20,878 bases of DNA. It comes from CAZQBY01 sp964540655. Lineage in GTDB: Archaea; Altiarchaeota; Altiarchaeia; JAFGQM01. Positions 6,829 to 14,278 of the stretch are shown one piece after another. The stretch's first letter is position 1; every line of letters begins with the position of its first letter. Position numbers and translations under genes: made by a program. The DNA is taken from assembly GCA_964540655.1 (NCBI GenBank), contig CAZINR010000018.1, positions 1 to 20,878 on the forward strand, in the 5' to 3' direction. The notes under the pieces are model-generated. The model was not told the origin of the DNA. It ran no database searches and saw only the letters and a program-made list of their open reading frames with translations.

Positions 6829-7805
6829 ATCAGCACCGCTATGAAACCGAAAAGCGCCTCGACGGATACCAGCACCATGACGAGGCAGTTCTCGCTTATC
6901 CCGCCGGTCAGCCTCATGATCAAGCTGGGCAGGCCCACAGCCTTCGGCGCGGTCAGCTTGCCATCCTTGAGCTCGGTTATGTGCATCTCCTTCGGGAAGC
7001 CGTTCTTTGCCTTCAAGACGAAATCGGCCATGTAGGGCACCATTAGAACCAGGCCCACAGTCTCGAAATTGCCTATTATAAGGGAGGCGACTATGCAGCT
7101 TCCTATGCTCAGGGTACCGACATCGCCCGGCAGTATCCTGGCGGGATATTTGTTGAACAGAACGAAAGCCAAGAGGGCTCCGGACATGGACAAAAGGAGG
7201 ACGGCCGCGTCTAGGCGCCCCCTGGAAAACGCTATGGCTCCCAGGGACAGGCACGCCATAAGACCCATTCCAGCTTCAAGGCCGTTGAACCCGGCAAGCA
7301 TGTTCGTAAGGTTGGAGACTACAGTCACTGCCAACGGTATCAGTATCAGAGGGTAGATTATCGGCAGGTAAAGCTGCCCCATGAGGGGGATGGTCACATA
7401 CGGGTTGCCAGCGGCCACTGCTACTAAAGGGAGAGAAGCAAAGATTGGGAGAGCCGCCTTGATGCTCTGCCGTATCCTTATCAGGTCGTCGAGTATACCG
7501 ATTATGGTTATCGTGAGTATTGTGGCTATGGCCGCGAATATCTCGGTCAGGTTGGAGAAGTCGATGAATGTTTTGTCAAAGGACAGACTGCTCTGCATCA
7601 GAGTGGTTATGGCTATGGCAGCCAGGACGCCTGCCACAAAGCCCGCCACTATGGCTATTCCGCCCATCTCCGCGACCTCGGGCTTGCCGTCCTTATGCAA
7701 ATCCCTGCCGGTTATTCCCGCATCGAGGAACTTCCTTATGAAGATGGGGATTGAGATAAAGGTCACAAGAAAAGCGACCACTGACACCACTAGAATAAGG
7801 AGCAT
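6822..7805 (-). CDS. UDP-GlcNAc:dolichyl-phosphate GlcNAc-1-phosphotransferase (GPT/Alg7/AglH-like)
   Basis: A 327-residue polytopic membrane protein (about ten hydrophobic helices) of the MraY/WecA/Alg7 superfamily. Family marks are DLHKDGKPEVAEMGGI (35-50), the metal-binding D106-D107 in GILDDLIRIRQ, NMLAGFNGLEAG (168-179) and LPGDVGTLSIG (225-235). The AGFNGLEAG form is the archaeal/eukaryotic dolichyl type. It transfers GlcNAc-1-P or another HexNAc-1-P from its UDP donor to dolichyl phosphate on the cytoplasmic face, the first step of lipid-linked glycan assembly. It lies 45 bases downstream of the oligosaccharyltransferase gene with its own TTTTTA box, so initiation and final transfer are encoded side by side. 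Confidence 0.92.
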   Translation of the reverse strand: MLLILVVSVVAFLVTFISIPIFIRKFLDAGITGRDLHKDGKPEVAEMGGIAIVAGFVAGVLAAIAITTLMQSSLSFDKTFIDFSNLTEIFAAIATILTITIIGILDDLIRIRQSIKAALPIFASLPLVAVAAGNPYVTIPLMGQLYLPIIYPLILIPLAVTVVSNLTNMLAGFNGLEAGMGLMACLSLGAIAFSRGRLDAAVLLLSMSGALLAFVLFNKYPARILPGDVGTLSIGSCIVASLIIGNFETVGLVLMVPYMADFVLKAKNGFPKEMHITELKDGKLTAPKAVGLPSLIMRLTGGISENCLVMVLVSVEALFGFIAVLIW

Positions 7806-7830
7806 TTTGTAGATTTTTCAGTAGAAAGGG

Positions 7831-7836
7831 TAAAAA
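7831..7836 (-). promoter_or_regulatory. TATA-like promoter element for the GlcNAc-phosphate transferase gene
   Basis: The 45-base gap after aglB reads GGATTTTTACCC on the minus strand. TTTTTA is centred 28 bases before the ATG at 7805, compatible with a leaderless start. The same T-rich run could also end the aglB transcript. Confidence 0.45.
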
Positions 7837-7850
7837 TCCAAAGCGGACTT

Positions 7851-10800
7851 TTATGATGCCAGATTGGACTGGCAATACGTTTCATCGCCCACGCAGTAGT
7901 ATTCCACCCCAGCATATTCTCCGAACTCCTCGTCGAGCTCGTCCAGCAGCGGTTTCTGCGTCTCGCAGTCTGCGCACGTCCTGGGGTAGAAGACCTGCAG
8001 GATGGACTGGTTCTCTCCCGGAATGCAGGGCTCGGTGCCCTCCAGCTCGTTCAAAAGATTGAGGACTTCTTGGACATTGGACGCTAATTTGACTCCGCTC
8101 TCGTCGTATGTAACCCCCAGAGGTTCGCAGACTTCAGACGGCTGGGCCTTGTTCATAATACAGGTAAGCCTCTTTAGGGAGTCACTCTCCAATCCGGAAT
8201 CTGTCAGCATGCCCACCTTCTTGTAACCGCAATTCCAGACCACTGTGGGGAAGTTCTTAAGGCTGTATTCGGAGGTCAAAGATGGGTCGTATCCGTCGAA
8301 CGTCATGTTGAGTTCCGATTGGGTCTCGTTGCTCTCCGCCTCTTCGCTGCCCTCCTCCTCGAAAGCCTCTCCGTTCAAGCTGACCAGCTTTATGTCGAAC
8401 ACCAATGTCTTTCCGGCGAGCGGATGCTCGTCCTCTTCCCCATACCCCTCGCTTGGAGGCACTGTCACAGTCTTCGTCTCGCCCAACTGCATGCCGATTA
8501 CCGCGTTGTCGAAGCCCTTTATCACCTCTCCGGCCCCTATGGTGAACCCTAGTGGCCCCCTCTGGGCGGAAGTGTCGAAAACCGTCCCGTTTTCAAAGCG
8601 CCCGGTGTAGTCCACTTCGACCTTGTCCCCCGGCCCGGCTCCGAGCTGGCTCATCGACGGCTCTTCTTCAGGCCCTTCAGATGTCTCTTCTTCGGAGACC
8701 TCAGGCACCTCATCAGGATAGGTAACGCTATATATCTTGACACCTGGGTAGAACTTTCTGGTGTCTTCGTTTAATATCAAAGTGAAGTAATCCATGTCCT
8801 TGGCATCAAAGAGATAAAGCTGCGTGAACATGCTGTCCATCCACCGGTCGGGGATGTGAATGAATATCTGTGGTGCGACCACGTTCTCGGACAATCTGAT
8901 TCCGTATCCCATGTTCTGCAAACGGTCTTTGCCGGACGCCATGACCTCGGTATAGTCGCTGATATCGCAATTGGCCGTTATGAATTTGATATCCTGACTT
9001 CCGTCGGCGTACTCCAAGAGCAGGAAGGCGGGATAATCGTTCCCATCTCCATACCTGAGCCCGCTGAAGCCCGTGTAAAGGTATCTCCTGACCGCGGTCT
9101 TCCTCTCGCCGTCGTCCACGAAGATTGTGGGTTCCAGTGATGTCGAGAACTCGGGCCGGCATATAGCACCACTCCCGCGCACGAGCTCGTACTGCCCATA
9201 AACAGGCGTTCCAGGAGCCCTAAGAAGTTTGGCCGAACCATCCCTGTCTTTGACTACACGCCAATCAAGGGACATCTCGCAGCACTGTGTCGGATTCGGC
9301 TCACAGCACATCCTCTGCTCCAATCTTGCCAGTTGGTCGCGTTCGCACACAACACCCTCGGAGCAGACATAACCTTCATCCGTTTTCTCCGCCGCCAATC
9401 CATTCTCTACATTCTGGCACAGCTCTCCGACCTCGCAGACGCCGTCGACGGCGGTGTTTCCGTTAGGGTACTGATAATAGTTGGTCCCCAGGAAGGACAA
9501 CGCCCCTGCTTTCCCTATCAGGGAGTAATCCAGGATTATATACTTGACTTTATACCCGCCGTCCGGGTCCTTCTGGTTCCAGGGCTGTTCCATGAGCCAT
9601 TTCATACCTTCGGCCTCGGAGGTAGTATTGTAGAAGAACCTGGCTATGCGCATTATATAGCTCTCATCGGCCTGAAGAGGATCTGCTATGACAGTGGCCC
9701 TGGAAAGAGCTGTGATGAAGTGCCCGTAGTCCCACCAAGTAAGCACATAATCGCCGTTGATGTACTGGTCGCCGGAGAATTGGCCCGGGTCTATGTTCTC
9801 GTCCAGCCATTTCACCCCCTCAAACCAGTTCGGATCAACAGAGGAGGGTCGCTTGATCTGCTTCCAGGCAGATGAGCCCTCGTGGGGGTAGAACGTGGTA
9901 AATGGGATGAGTATTATGATTACCAAGAGGGTTATCACCTTCCAGCTGCCCATCTCTTTCCAAGTCGCGGGGAGGATCAAGCCGGCCATAGAGCCTAACA
10001 GCAGGAACCCTAAGGATTGTGAGAATGCCAGTCTAGCCTCTACCCAGACGAATTCCATCGCGATTAAGAAGAACACTAAACAAATTATGTAAGCCCTCAG
10101 GACTTCGAACATGCGATCCAAGTCCTTGAAAAAATAGTAGACTAGGAGGGGGGGGATCAGTACTGCCATTATCACCGTAAGCGGCTCTGCTATGTTGTAT
10201 CGTGTGTATCCTACACCGAGTCTGGTTAAAAGATCGCCTCTGGAGAGGGCGGCCTGCTCGGATATCGTCTTGTCAACTAGGAAGTTGTTTATAGATGTCC
10301 CGGTTATCCTCCCCAGGGTAGACTGGGGGACGCTCAAGAACCTGTCGACGCCTAGGACGCCTATGGCGATAATCGAGCCTATAATCACTATGACCGCTAT
10401 TTGTGTGAAATATTTCTTCTCCAATACTGTCTTGGAATCTTCGCCTTTCCAGACCTTCAGTCGAATCAGTTCCGCTAAAAACCCGAGGAAGAGAAGGGCC
10501 CCGTATGGTCCCACCTGGCTTAAGTTAATCCGCCCTGGATTTATGAGGGTCATCTCGCCTAGGATGGGTATGGCTCCAGCTATCAGGGCGGCGCGGGTGG
10601 TATCCCAGATATCGTATTTGAAGGGTATGCTAATCAATGCGTATAATCCCAGTGCAGTGAAGGGTATCGCATAAAGGAATATCTCGCCTTTCCAGCTAAT
10701 AGAAGTTATGAAAAATGCTATCCCAGCAAGCAAGCCGTATTTTATGTTATCCCGGCCGGAGGCTTTTATCGCCTTGGCCAGCAAATAGAGGGAGAATATT

Positions 10801-11627
10801 CCCAGGACCATTCCCATCACATCTTCTTCTACTGCTCCCGCTGCCGACTTGGTGAGCAGGACGGGCATCGTCGCAAAGAAGAAGCCACCCAGCATGCCGC
10901 TCTTCCAGTCATTGGTGAGCTCCTTTAAGAAAAAGTACATTATCACAGCTCCGAAAGCCGAAATCAGAATGGGGTAAAGCAATATTACGTCTCGTATCGG
11001 GTTGCCAGTCATGAGCGCCAGATAGACATTATAATAATAGGGGAATTTCTGTGGAGCCGGGCGTCCTTCAGGGGGGTATATTGTCAGGTCCTTTTCCGGC
11101 ACGTCGCCGAGCGTATACAACCTGTCGGCCTGCTTGAAGTGGTAGTATGGGTCGTCCATGGATATCAGATGCCCGGGCGTAGCGCCGGAACCGGGGAGCG
11201 CCGGATAGACCCTGAATATGATTGCAGTCAGGGCGATCCCGATGATTATGGCAGTCTGCAGCTTTATGAGCTTGCCGGCCAGCACTACTGCCAGCACCAT
11301 ATACGAGGTCAGGAGTATTATGAGCAGAACGTCACCCGGCGATTGCAGCGCGACGGCCAGCAGCGCCAGACCTATTAGGGCGGGCAGTATGTTCCACTTG
11401 TCTTTCTGGATACTTTGCAGGTTGGAGAATGAGAGATAGGTCAAAAGGCCTGCGGAGCCGATAACCACTATGTTGAAGAGTACGGTGGTGACATCATGCC
11501 GAATCAGGAGGCTTATCAGCAAGAACACAACTAAGGCAGCCGCTATGGTGACATGCGGAGAGTCCTCGATGAGTTTGAAAACATCCTCTCCGGGCGATCT
11601 CTCGTCGTCTTTCTCAGCTTCTGCCAT
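7851..11627 (-). CDS. aglB: Oligosaccharyltransferase AglB/Stt3 fused to an FKBP domain and a thioredoxin-like CxxC tail
   Basis: A 1258-residue membrane protein that should transfer lipid-linked glycan to Asn in N-X-S/T sequons outside the cell. Residues 1-590 form a short acidic N-tail and many membrane helices, with acidic motifs DDPYYH (158-163) and EED (267-269). The extracellular part holds the sequon-binding motif WWDYG (631-635). An unusual insertion at 731-783 contains eight cysteines (731, 737, 755, 761, 774, 775, 782, 783). The AglB part ends near 980. After an acidic linker comes an FKBP prolyl-isomerase domain (about 997-1086: VEVDYTGRFENGTVFD through HPLAGKTLVFDIKLVS). A tail of about 140 residues follows with FPTVVWNC and the CADC motif (C1218, C1221), eight cysteines in all, thioredoxin-like in style. 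Known AglBs are usually 800-1000 residues. The start overlaps the HAD gene by 14 bases. OST identity is very likely and FKBP certain; the thioredoxin assignment is probable. Confidence 0.93.
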   Translation of the reverse strand: MAEAEKDDERSPGEDVFKLIEDSPHVTIAAALVVFLLISLLIRHDVTTVLFNIVVIGSAGLLTYLSFSNLQSIQKDKWNILPALIGLALLAVALQSPGDVLLIILLTSYMVLAVVLAGKLIKLQTAIIIGIALTAIIFRVYPALPGSGATPGHLISMDDPYYHFKQADRLYTLGDVPEKDLTIYPPEGRPAPQKFPYYYNVYLALMTGNPIRDVILLYPILISAFGAVIMYFFLKELTNDWKSGMLGGFFFATMPVLLTKSAAGAVEEDVMGMVLGIFSLYLLAKAIKASGRDNIKYGLLAGIAFFITSISWKGEIFLYAIPFTALGLYALISIPFKYDIWDTTRAALIAGAIPILGEMTLINPGRINLSQVGPYGALLFLGFLAELIRLKVWKGEDSKTVLEKKYFTQIAVIVIIGSIIAIGVLGVDRFLSVPQSTLGRITGTSINNFLVDKTISEQAALSRGDLLTRLGVGYTRYNIAEPLTVIMAVLIPPLLVYYFFKDLDRMFEVLRAYIICLVFFLIAMEFVWVEARLAFSQSLGFLLLGSMAGLILPATWKEMGSWKVITLLVIIILIPFTTFYPHEGSSAWKQIKRPSSVDPNWFEGVKWLDENIDPGQFSGDQYINGDYVLTWWDYGHFITALSRATVIADPLQADESYIMRIARFFYNTTSEAEGMKWLMEQPWNQKDPDGGYKVKYIILDYSLIGKAGALSFLGTNYYQYPNGNTAVDGVCEVGELCQNVENGLAAEKTDEGYVCSEGVVCERDQLARLEQRMCCEPNPTQCCEMSLDWRVVKDRDGSAKLLRAPGTPVYGQYELVRGSGAICRPEFSTSLEPTIFVDDGERKTAVRRYLYTGFSGLRYGDGNDYPAFLLLEYADGSQDIKFITANCDISDYTEVMASGKDRLQNMGYGIRLSENVVAPQIFIHIPDRWMDSMFTQLYLFDAKDMDYFTLILNEDTRKFYPGVKIYSVTYPDEVPEVSEEETSEGPEEEPSMSQLGAGPGDKVEVDYTGRFENGTVFDTSAQRGPLGFTIGAGEVIKGFDNAVIGMQLGETKTVTVPPSEGYGEEDEHPLAGKTLVFDIKLVSLNGEAFEEEGSEEAESNETQSELNMTFDGYDPSLTSEYSLKNFPTVVWNCGYKKVGMLTDSGLESDSLKRLTCIMNKAQPSEVCEPLGVTYDESGVKLASNVQEVLNLLNELEGTEPCIPGENQSILQVFYPRTCADCETQKPLLDELDEEFGEYAGVEYYCVGDETYCQSNLAS

Positions 11628-12258
11628 TTTCTATGAGTTCCGAGACGTCTTTTATGACCCGGTCGGGGGTCGTTCGCTTCAGGACGTCCTTGTTATAGTC
11701 ATTCAGGAGGAACACCGTATGGCACCCCGCCGATTTGCCCGCTTCAACGTCGTAAACCGTGTCGCCGACGAAGACCGAATTGTCCGGCGACACCTTGAGT
11801 ATCCTCAAGGCGTTCGTAACCGGCTCGTGATGCGGCTTCTTCCTCTTGGCGTCCTCTTCACCTATGAGGACATCGAAATAATCATATATGCCCGTCTGGC
11901 GAAGCGTCTCGGATATTACATCGCGCGGAGACGTGCTCACAACCCCCAGTTTGCATCCCTCCGATTTCAGACGCTCTAAAGTTAGAGGTACATTCTTAAA
12001 AACCTCGACCTTCTCCAGGTTGCGGAGCCAATGCTTCTCGAAATCCTTCAGGACCTTGCGATGGTCCTTCTCGGAGCTTATTCCCAAAAGGCGCGATATG
12101 GTAGAATCCACGGGCTTTCCGAAGAGTTTTTTGTCGAAATCCCTCTTTGTCAGGGCTGATTTATCGTTCTGTTTCAAGGCGGCATTGAACGACTCGTAGA
12201 TTAGGTCGAAGGTGTCTACTAGGGTGCCGTCCATGTCAAAGAGAAAGGCTTTATGCAT
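11614..12258 (-). CDS. HAD-superfamily hydrolase, phosphoglycolate phosphatase-like
   Basis: A 214-residue soluble HAD phosphatase with all four motifs: FDMDGTLVDT with nucleophile D8 and acid/base D10; VVSTSPRD with S108 or T109; K141 in KRKKPHHEP; and FVGDTVYDVEAG with D166 and D170 binding Mg2+. The alpha-helical cap between residues 15 and 85 places it in subfamily I (Gph/PpaX-like). It could dephosphorylate phosphoglycolate, a sugar phosphate or pyrophosphate; the sequence alone does not decide. Its 3' end overlaps the aglB start by 14 bases, so it heads that transcript. A role in sugar-phosphate metabolism for glycosylation is conceivable but rests only on position. It diverges from the ABCE1 gene. 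Confidence 0.88.
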   Translation of the reverse strand: MHKAFLFDMDGTLVDTFDLIYESFNAALKQNDKSALTKRDFDKKLFGKPVDSTISRLLGISSEKDHRKVLKDFEKHWLRNLEKVEVFKNVPLTLERLKSEGCKLGVVSTSPRDVISETLRQTGIYDYFDVLIGEEDAKRKKPHHEPVTNALRILKVSPDNSVFVGDTVYDVEAGKSAGCHTVFLLNDYNKDVLKRTTPDRVIKDVSELIENGRS

Positions 12259-12291
12259 GTTAGCTCAAATTTACGGGATTTTAGCAAGGCA

Positions 12292-12302
12292 ACATATAAA
12301 TA
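12292..12302 (-). promoter_or_regulatory. TATA-like element in the HAD/ABCE1 divergent gap
   Basis: The 56-base gap holds CATATAAATAAG on the plus strand, TTATTTATATG on the minus. It is only about 17 bases before the ABCE1 ATG, too close for that gene, but 40 bases before the HAD ATG, which would give a leader of about 14 bases. I therefore assign it to the HAD-aglB transcript. For ABCE1 the better-placed candidate is TTTTAG at about 12279-12284. Confidence 0.4.
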
Positions 12303-12314
12303 AGTCGTTAGAAG

Positions 12315-14069
12315 ATGCGCATAGCCGTAATCGACAAGGGCAGGTGCAGGCCGAAGGTGTGCGGTCTTCTCTGCCAGAGGATGTGCCCCAGGGTGAGGAG
12401 CGGTGACGAGACCATAATCGTCGATGAGGACACTGGAAAGCCTGTGATACAGGAGGACCTATGCGTGGGCTGCGGCATCTGCGTGAGCAAGTGCCCGTTC
12501 GATGCCATAATCGTGACCAACACTCCGGAGGAGACGGGCGTCCTGACACACCAGTACGGCAGGAACGGCTTCCGGCTTTATGGCCTGCCGGTGCCGAAAG
12601 AGGGGAACGTCGTGGGGATAATCGGTGTCAACGGGATAGGGAAAAGCACGGCCGTGAAGATACTGAGCGGTCAGATAAAGCCCAATCTTGGAGAACTGGA
12701 AGGGGAGCTATCATGGGGTGAAGTCATAAAAAGATACAGGGGCAACGAGGTGCAGAATTATCTGGAAGCTTTGTCTTCCGGTGAGGAAAAGGCGGTCTAC
12801 AAGCCACAATACGTGGACGGTCTTGCCAAGATGGGCGGCACTGTAAAAGAGCTCTTGGAGAAGGTCTCGAAGAGCTGGTCAGGCATGGCCGAAGAGCTGG
12901 AGTTGGAAATGATTATAGATAGGAACGTCAAGGATTTGAGCGGGGGGGAGCTCCAGAGGGTGGCTATCGCGATAGCGCTGTTGAGGGATGTGGGCCTCTA
13001 TTTCTTCGACGAACCCACGTCCTATCTTGACATCTCTCAGCGACTCAAAGTGGCTAGGAGGATACGCGAGCTGGCCGAATCGGGGAAATCGGCTATAGTA
13101 GTCGAGCACGACTTGATAGTATTGGATTACCTCTCAGACTATGTCCATATCGCATTCGGCGAAAAGACCGCTTTTGGTATATTGTCCCAGCTGAAGAAGA
13201 CGCGAGTCGGCATAAATGAGTATTTGAAGGGGAATCTGAAGAGTGAGAATGTGAGGATGAGGGCCGAGGAGATAATCTTCGAGGAGACGGGCACCGACAA
13301 GTTCAAAAGCGAAGACCTTCTCTGCACATACCCCAAAATCGAGAAAAAATATGAAGGTTTCGGGTTGGAGGTCGGGCCAGGGGAGCTCTATAAGGGGTCG
13401 GTCGTGGGGATAGTGGGACCCAATGCGACGGGCAAGACGACTATGATGAGGGTGCTGGTTGGTGAAGAGGAAAACGACGCTGAAGAGGTGGAGCTGAATC
13501 TGAAGCTTTCGTACAAACCCCAGTACCTCAAGCCTGTGGATAAGAGTGTGAGAGAGGTCCTGACTGCGGTTAGCAAAGACCTCTACAAGTCGCATTACAA
13601 GACCGACGTGCTCGAGCCCCTGGAGCTGGAGGGGCTGCTGGACCACAACGTGAAGGAGTTGAGCGGGGGGGAGCTCCAGAGGGTGGCGATAGCCGAATGC
13701 CTGTCTAGAGGGGCTGACATATACTTCTTGGATGAACCTTCGGCTTATCTAGACGTGGAGCAGAGGCTGAGGGTGGCTAAGATAATACGCAAGAAGATGG
13801 AGAATGAGAAGAAGAGCGCCATGGTCATCGACCACGACATCGGATTCATAGATTACATCTCCGACAACATCATGGTCTTCTCTGGAGAGCCCAGCGTCAG
13901 CGGCAAGGCAGGAAAGCCTATGGGTCTGAGAGAGGGCATGAACAGTTTTCTGAAAGACATGGGCGTGACCTTCCGCCGGGATGAGGAAACTCGAAGACCC
14001 AGAGCCAACAAGCCCGGGTCTCAGAAAGACAAGGAGCAGCGGTCCAGAGGCGAATATTATTACGATTGA
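12315..14069 (+). CDS. ABCE1/Rli1 ribosome-recycling ATPase
   Basis: A 584-residue full-length Rli1 (family about 590-600). The N-terminal domain binds two 4Fe-4S clusters: C11, C16, C20, C24 and C50, C53, C56, C60. Nucleotide-binding domain 1 has Walker A GVNGIGKS (104-111), signature LSGGELQR and Walker B YFFDEPTSYLD. Domain 2 has Walker A GPNATGKT, a second LSGGELQR and YFLDEPSAYLD. The C-terminus (FRRDEETRRPRANKPGS...GEYYYD) is the usual ending. It splits the post-termination ribosome into subunits together with aRF1/aPelota. The start MRIAVIDKGRC is canonical. It is the only plus-strand informational gene here, diverging from the HAD gene and ending nine bases from the convergent rps27ae. 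No Shine-Dalgarno precedes it. Confidence 0.98.
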   Translation: MRIAVIDKGRCRPKVCGLLCQRMCPRVRSGDETIIVDEDTGKPVIQEDLCVGCGICVSKCPFDAIIVTNTPEETGVLTHQYGRNGFRLYGLPVPKEGNVVGIIGVNGIGKSTAVKILSGQIKPNLGELEGELSWGEVIKRYRGNEVQNYLEALSSGEEKAVYKPQYVDGLAKMGGTVKELLEKVSKSWSGMAEELELEMIIDRNVKDLSGGELQRVAIAIALLRDVGLYFFDEPTSYLDISQRLKVARRIRELAESGKSAIVVEHDLIVLDYLSDYVHIAFGEKTAFGILSQLKKTRVGINEYLKGNLKSENVRMRAEEIIFEETGTDKFKSEDLLCTYPKIEKKYEGFGLEVGPGELYKGSVVGIVGPNATGKTTMMRVLVGEEENDAEEVELNLKLSYKPQYLKPVDKSVREVLTAVSKDLYKSHYKTDVLEPLELEGLLDHNVKELSGGELQRVAIAECLSRGADIYFLDEPSAYLDVEQRLRVAKIIRKKMENEKKSAMVIDHDIGFIDYISDNIMVFSGEPSVSGKAGKPMGLREGMNSFLKDMGVTFRRDEETRRPRANKPGSQKDKEQRSRGEYYYD

Positions 14070-14078
14070 TTACTTGCT

Positions 14079-14276
14079 CTACTGCTGCTTTTTCTCGGAG
14101 GGTTTCTTCTCCATATATCCGCATTTGCCGCAGCTGTACCTGTCCTTGTGCTCGGCCATGAAGATGCCCGGGCCGCATTTTGGGCACATCCGGCTCTTCC
14201 TCTTAAGGGTGTCTCCCTCGACCTCATAGGCTTCGTGCTTCTTCTGGACCTTCTTTTCCTTTACTTTTTCTGCCAT
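14079..14276 (-). CDS. rps27ae: Ribosomal protein eS31 (S27ae)
   Basis: A 65-residue zinc-ribbon protein of the small ribosomal subunit with C31, C34, C49 and C52 (MCPKCGPGIFMAEHKDRYSCGKCGY, split by a typical spacer), a lysine-rich N-terminus and a KKPSEKKQQ tail. Archaeal S27ae has no ubiquitin fusion and is this size. The ATG follows the stop of rps24e by two bases, the classical archaeal S24e-S27ae pair and the end of the rpo7-spt4 cluster. It converges with ABCE1 across nine bases. Length, cysteine spacing and synteny make this secure. Confidence 0.96.
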   Translation of the reverse strand: MAEKVKEKKVQKKHEAYEVEGDTLKRKSRMCPKCGPGIFMAEHKDRYSCGKCGYMEKKPSEKKQQ

Positions 14277-14278
14277 CT

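Noticed and set aside
6829..7254. Open N-terminal extension of the UDP-sugar 4-epimerase (142 extra residues)
   Set aside because: It overlaps the GlcNAc-phosphate transferase gene in another frame, is Arg/Gly-rich without family motifs, and the Rossmann motif starts right after the ATG at 6828, which has a GGTG upstream.
12315..12510. Separate ferredoxin gene at the start of the ABCE1 gene
   Set aside because: The two Fe-S motifs continue in frame into the first ATP-binding domain, the normal ABCE1 architecture.
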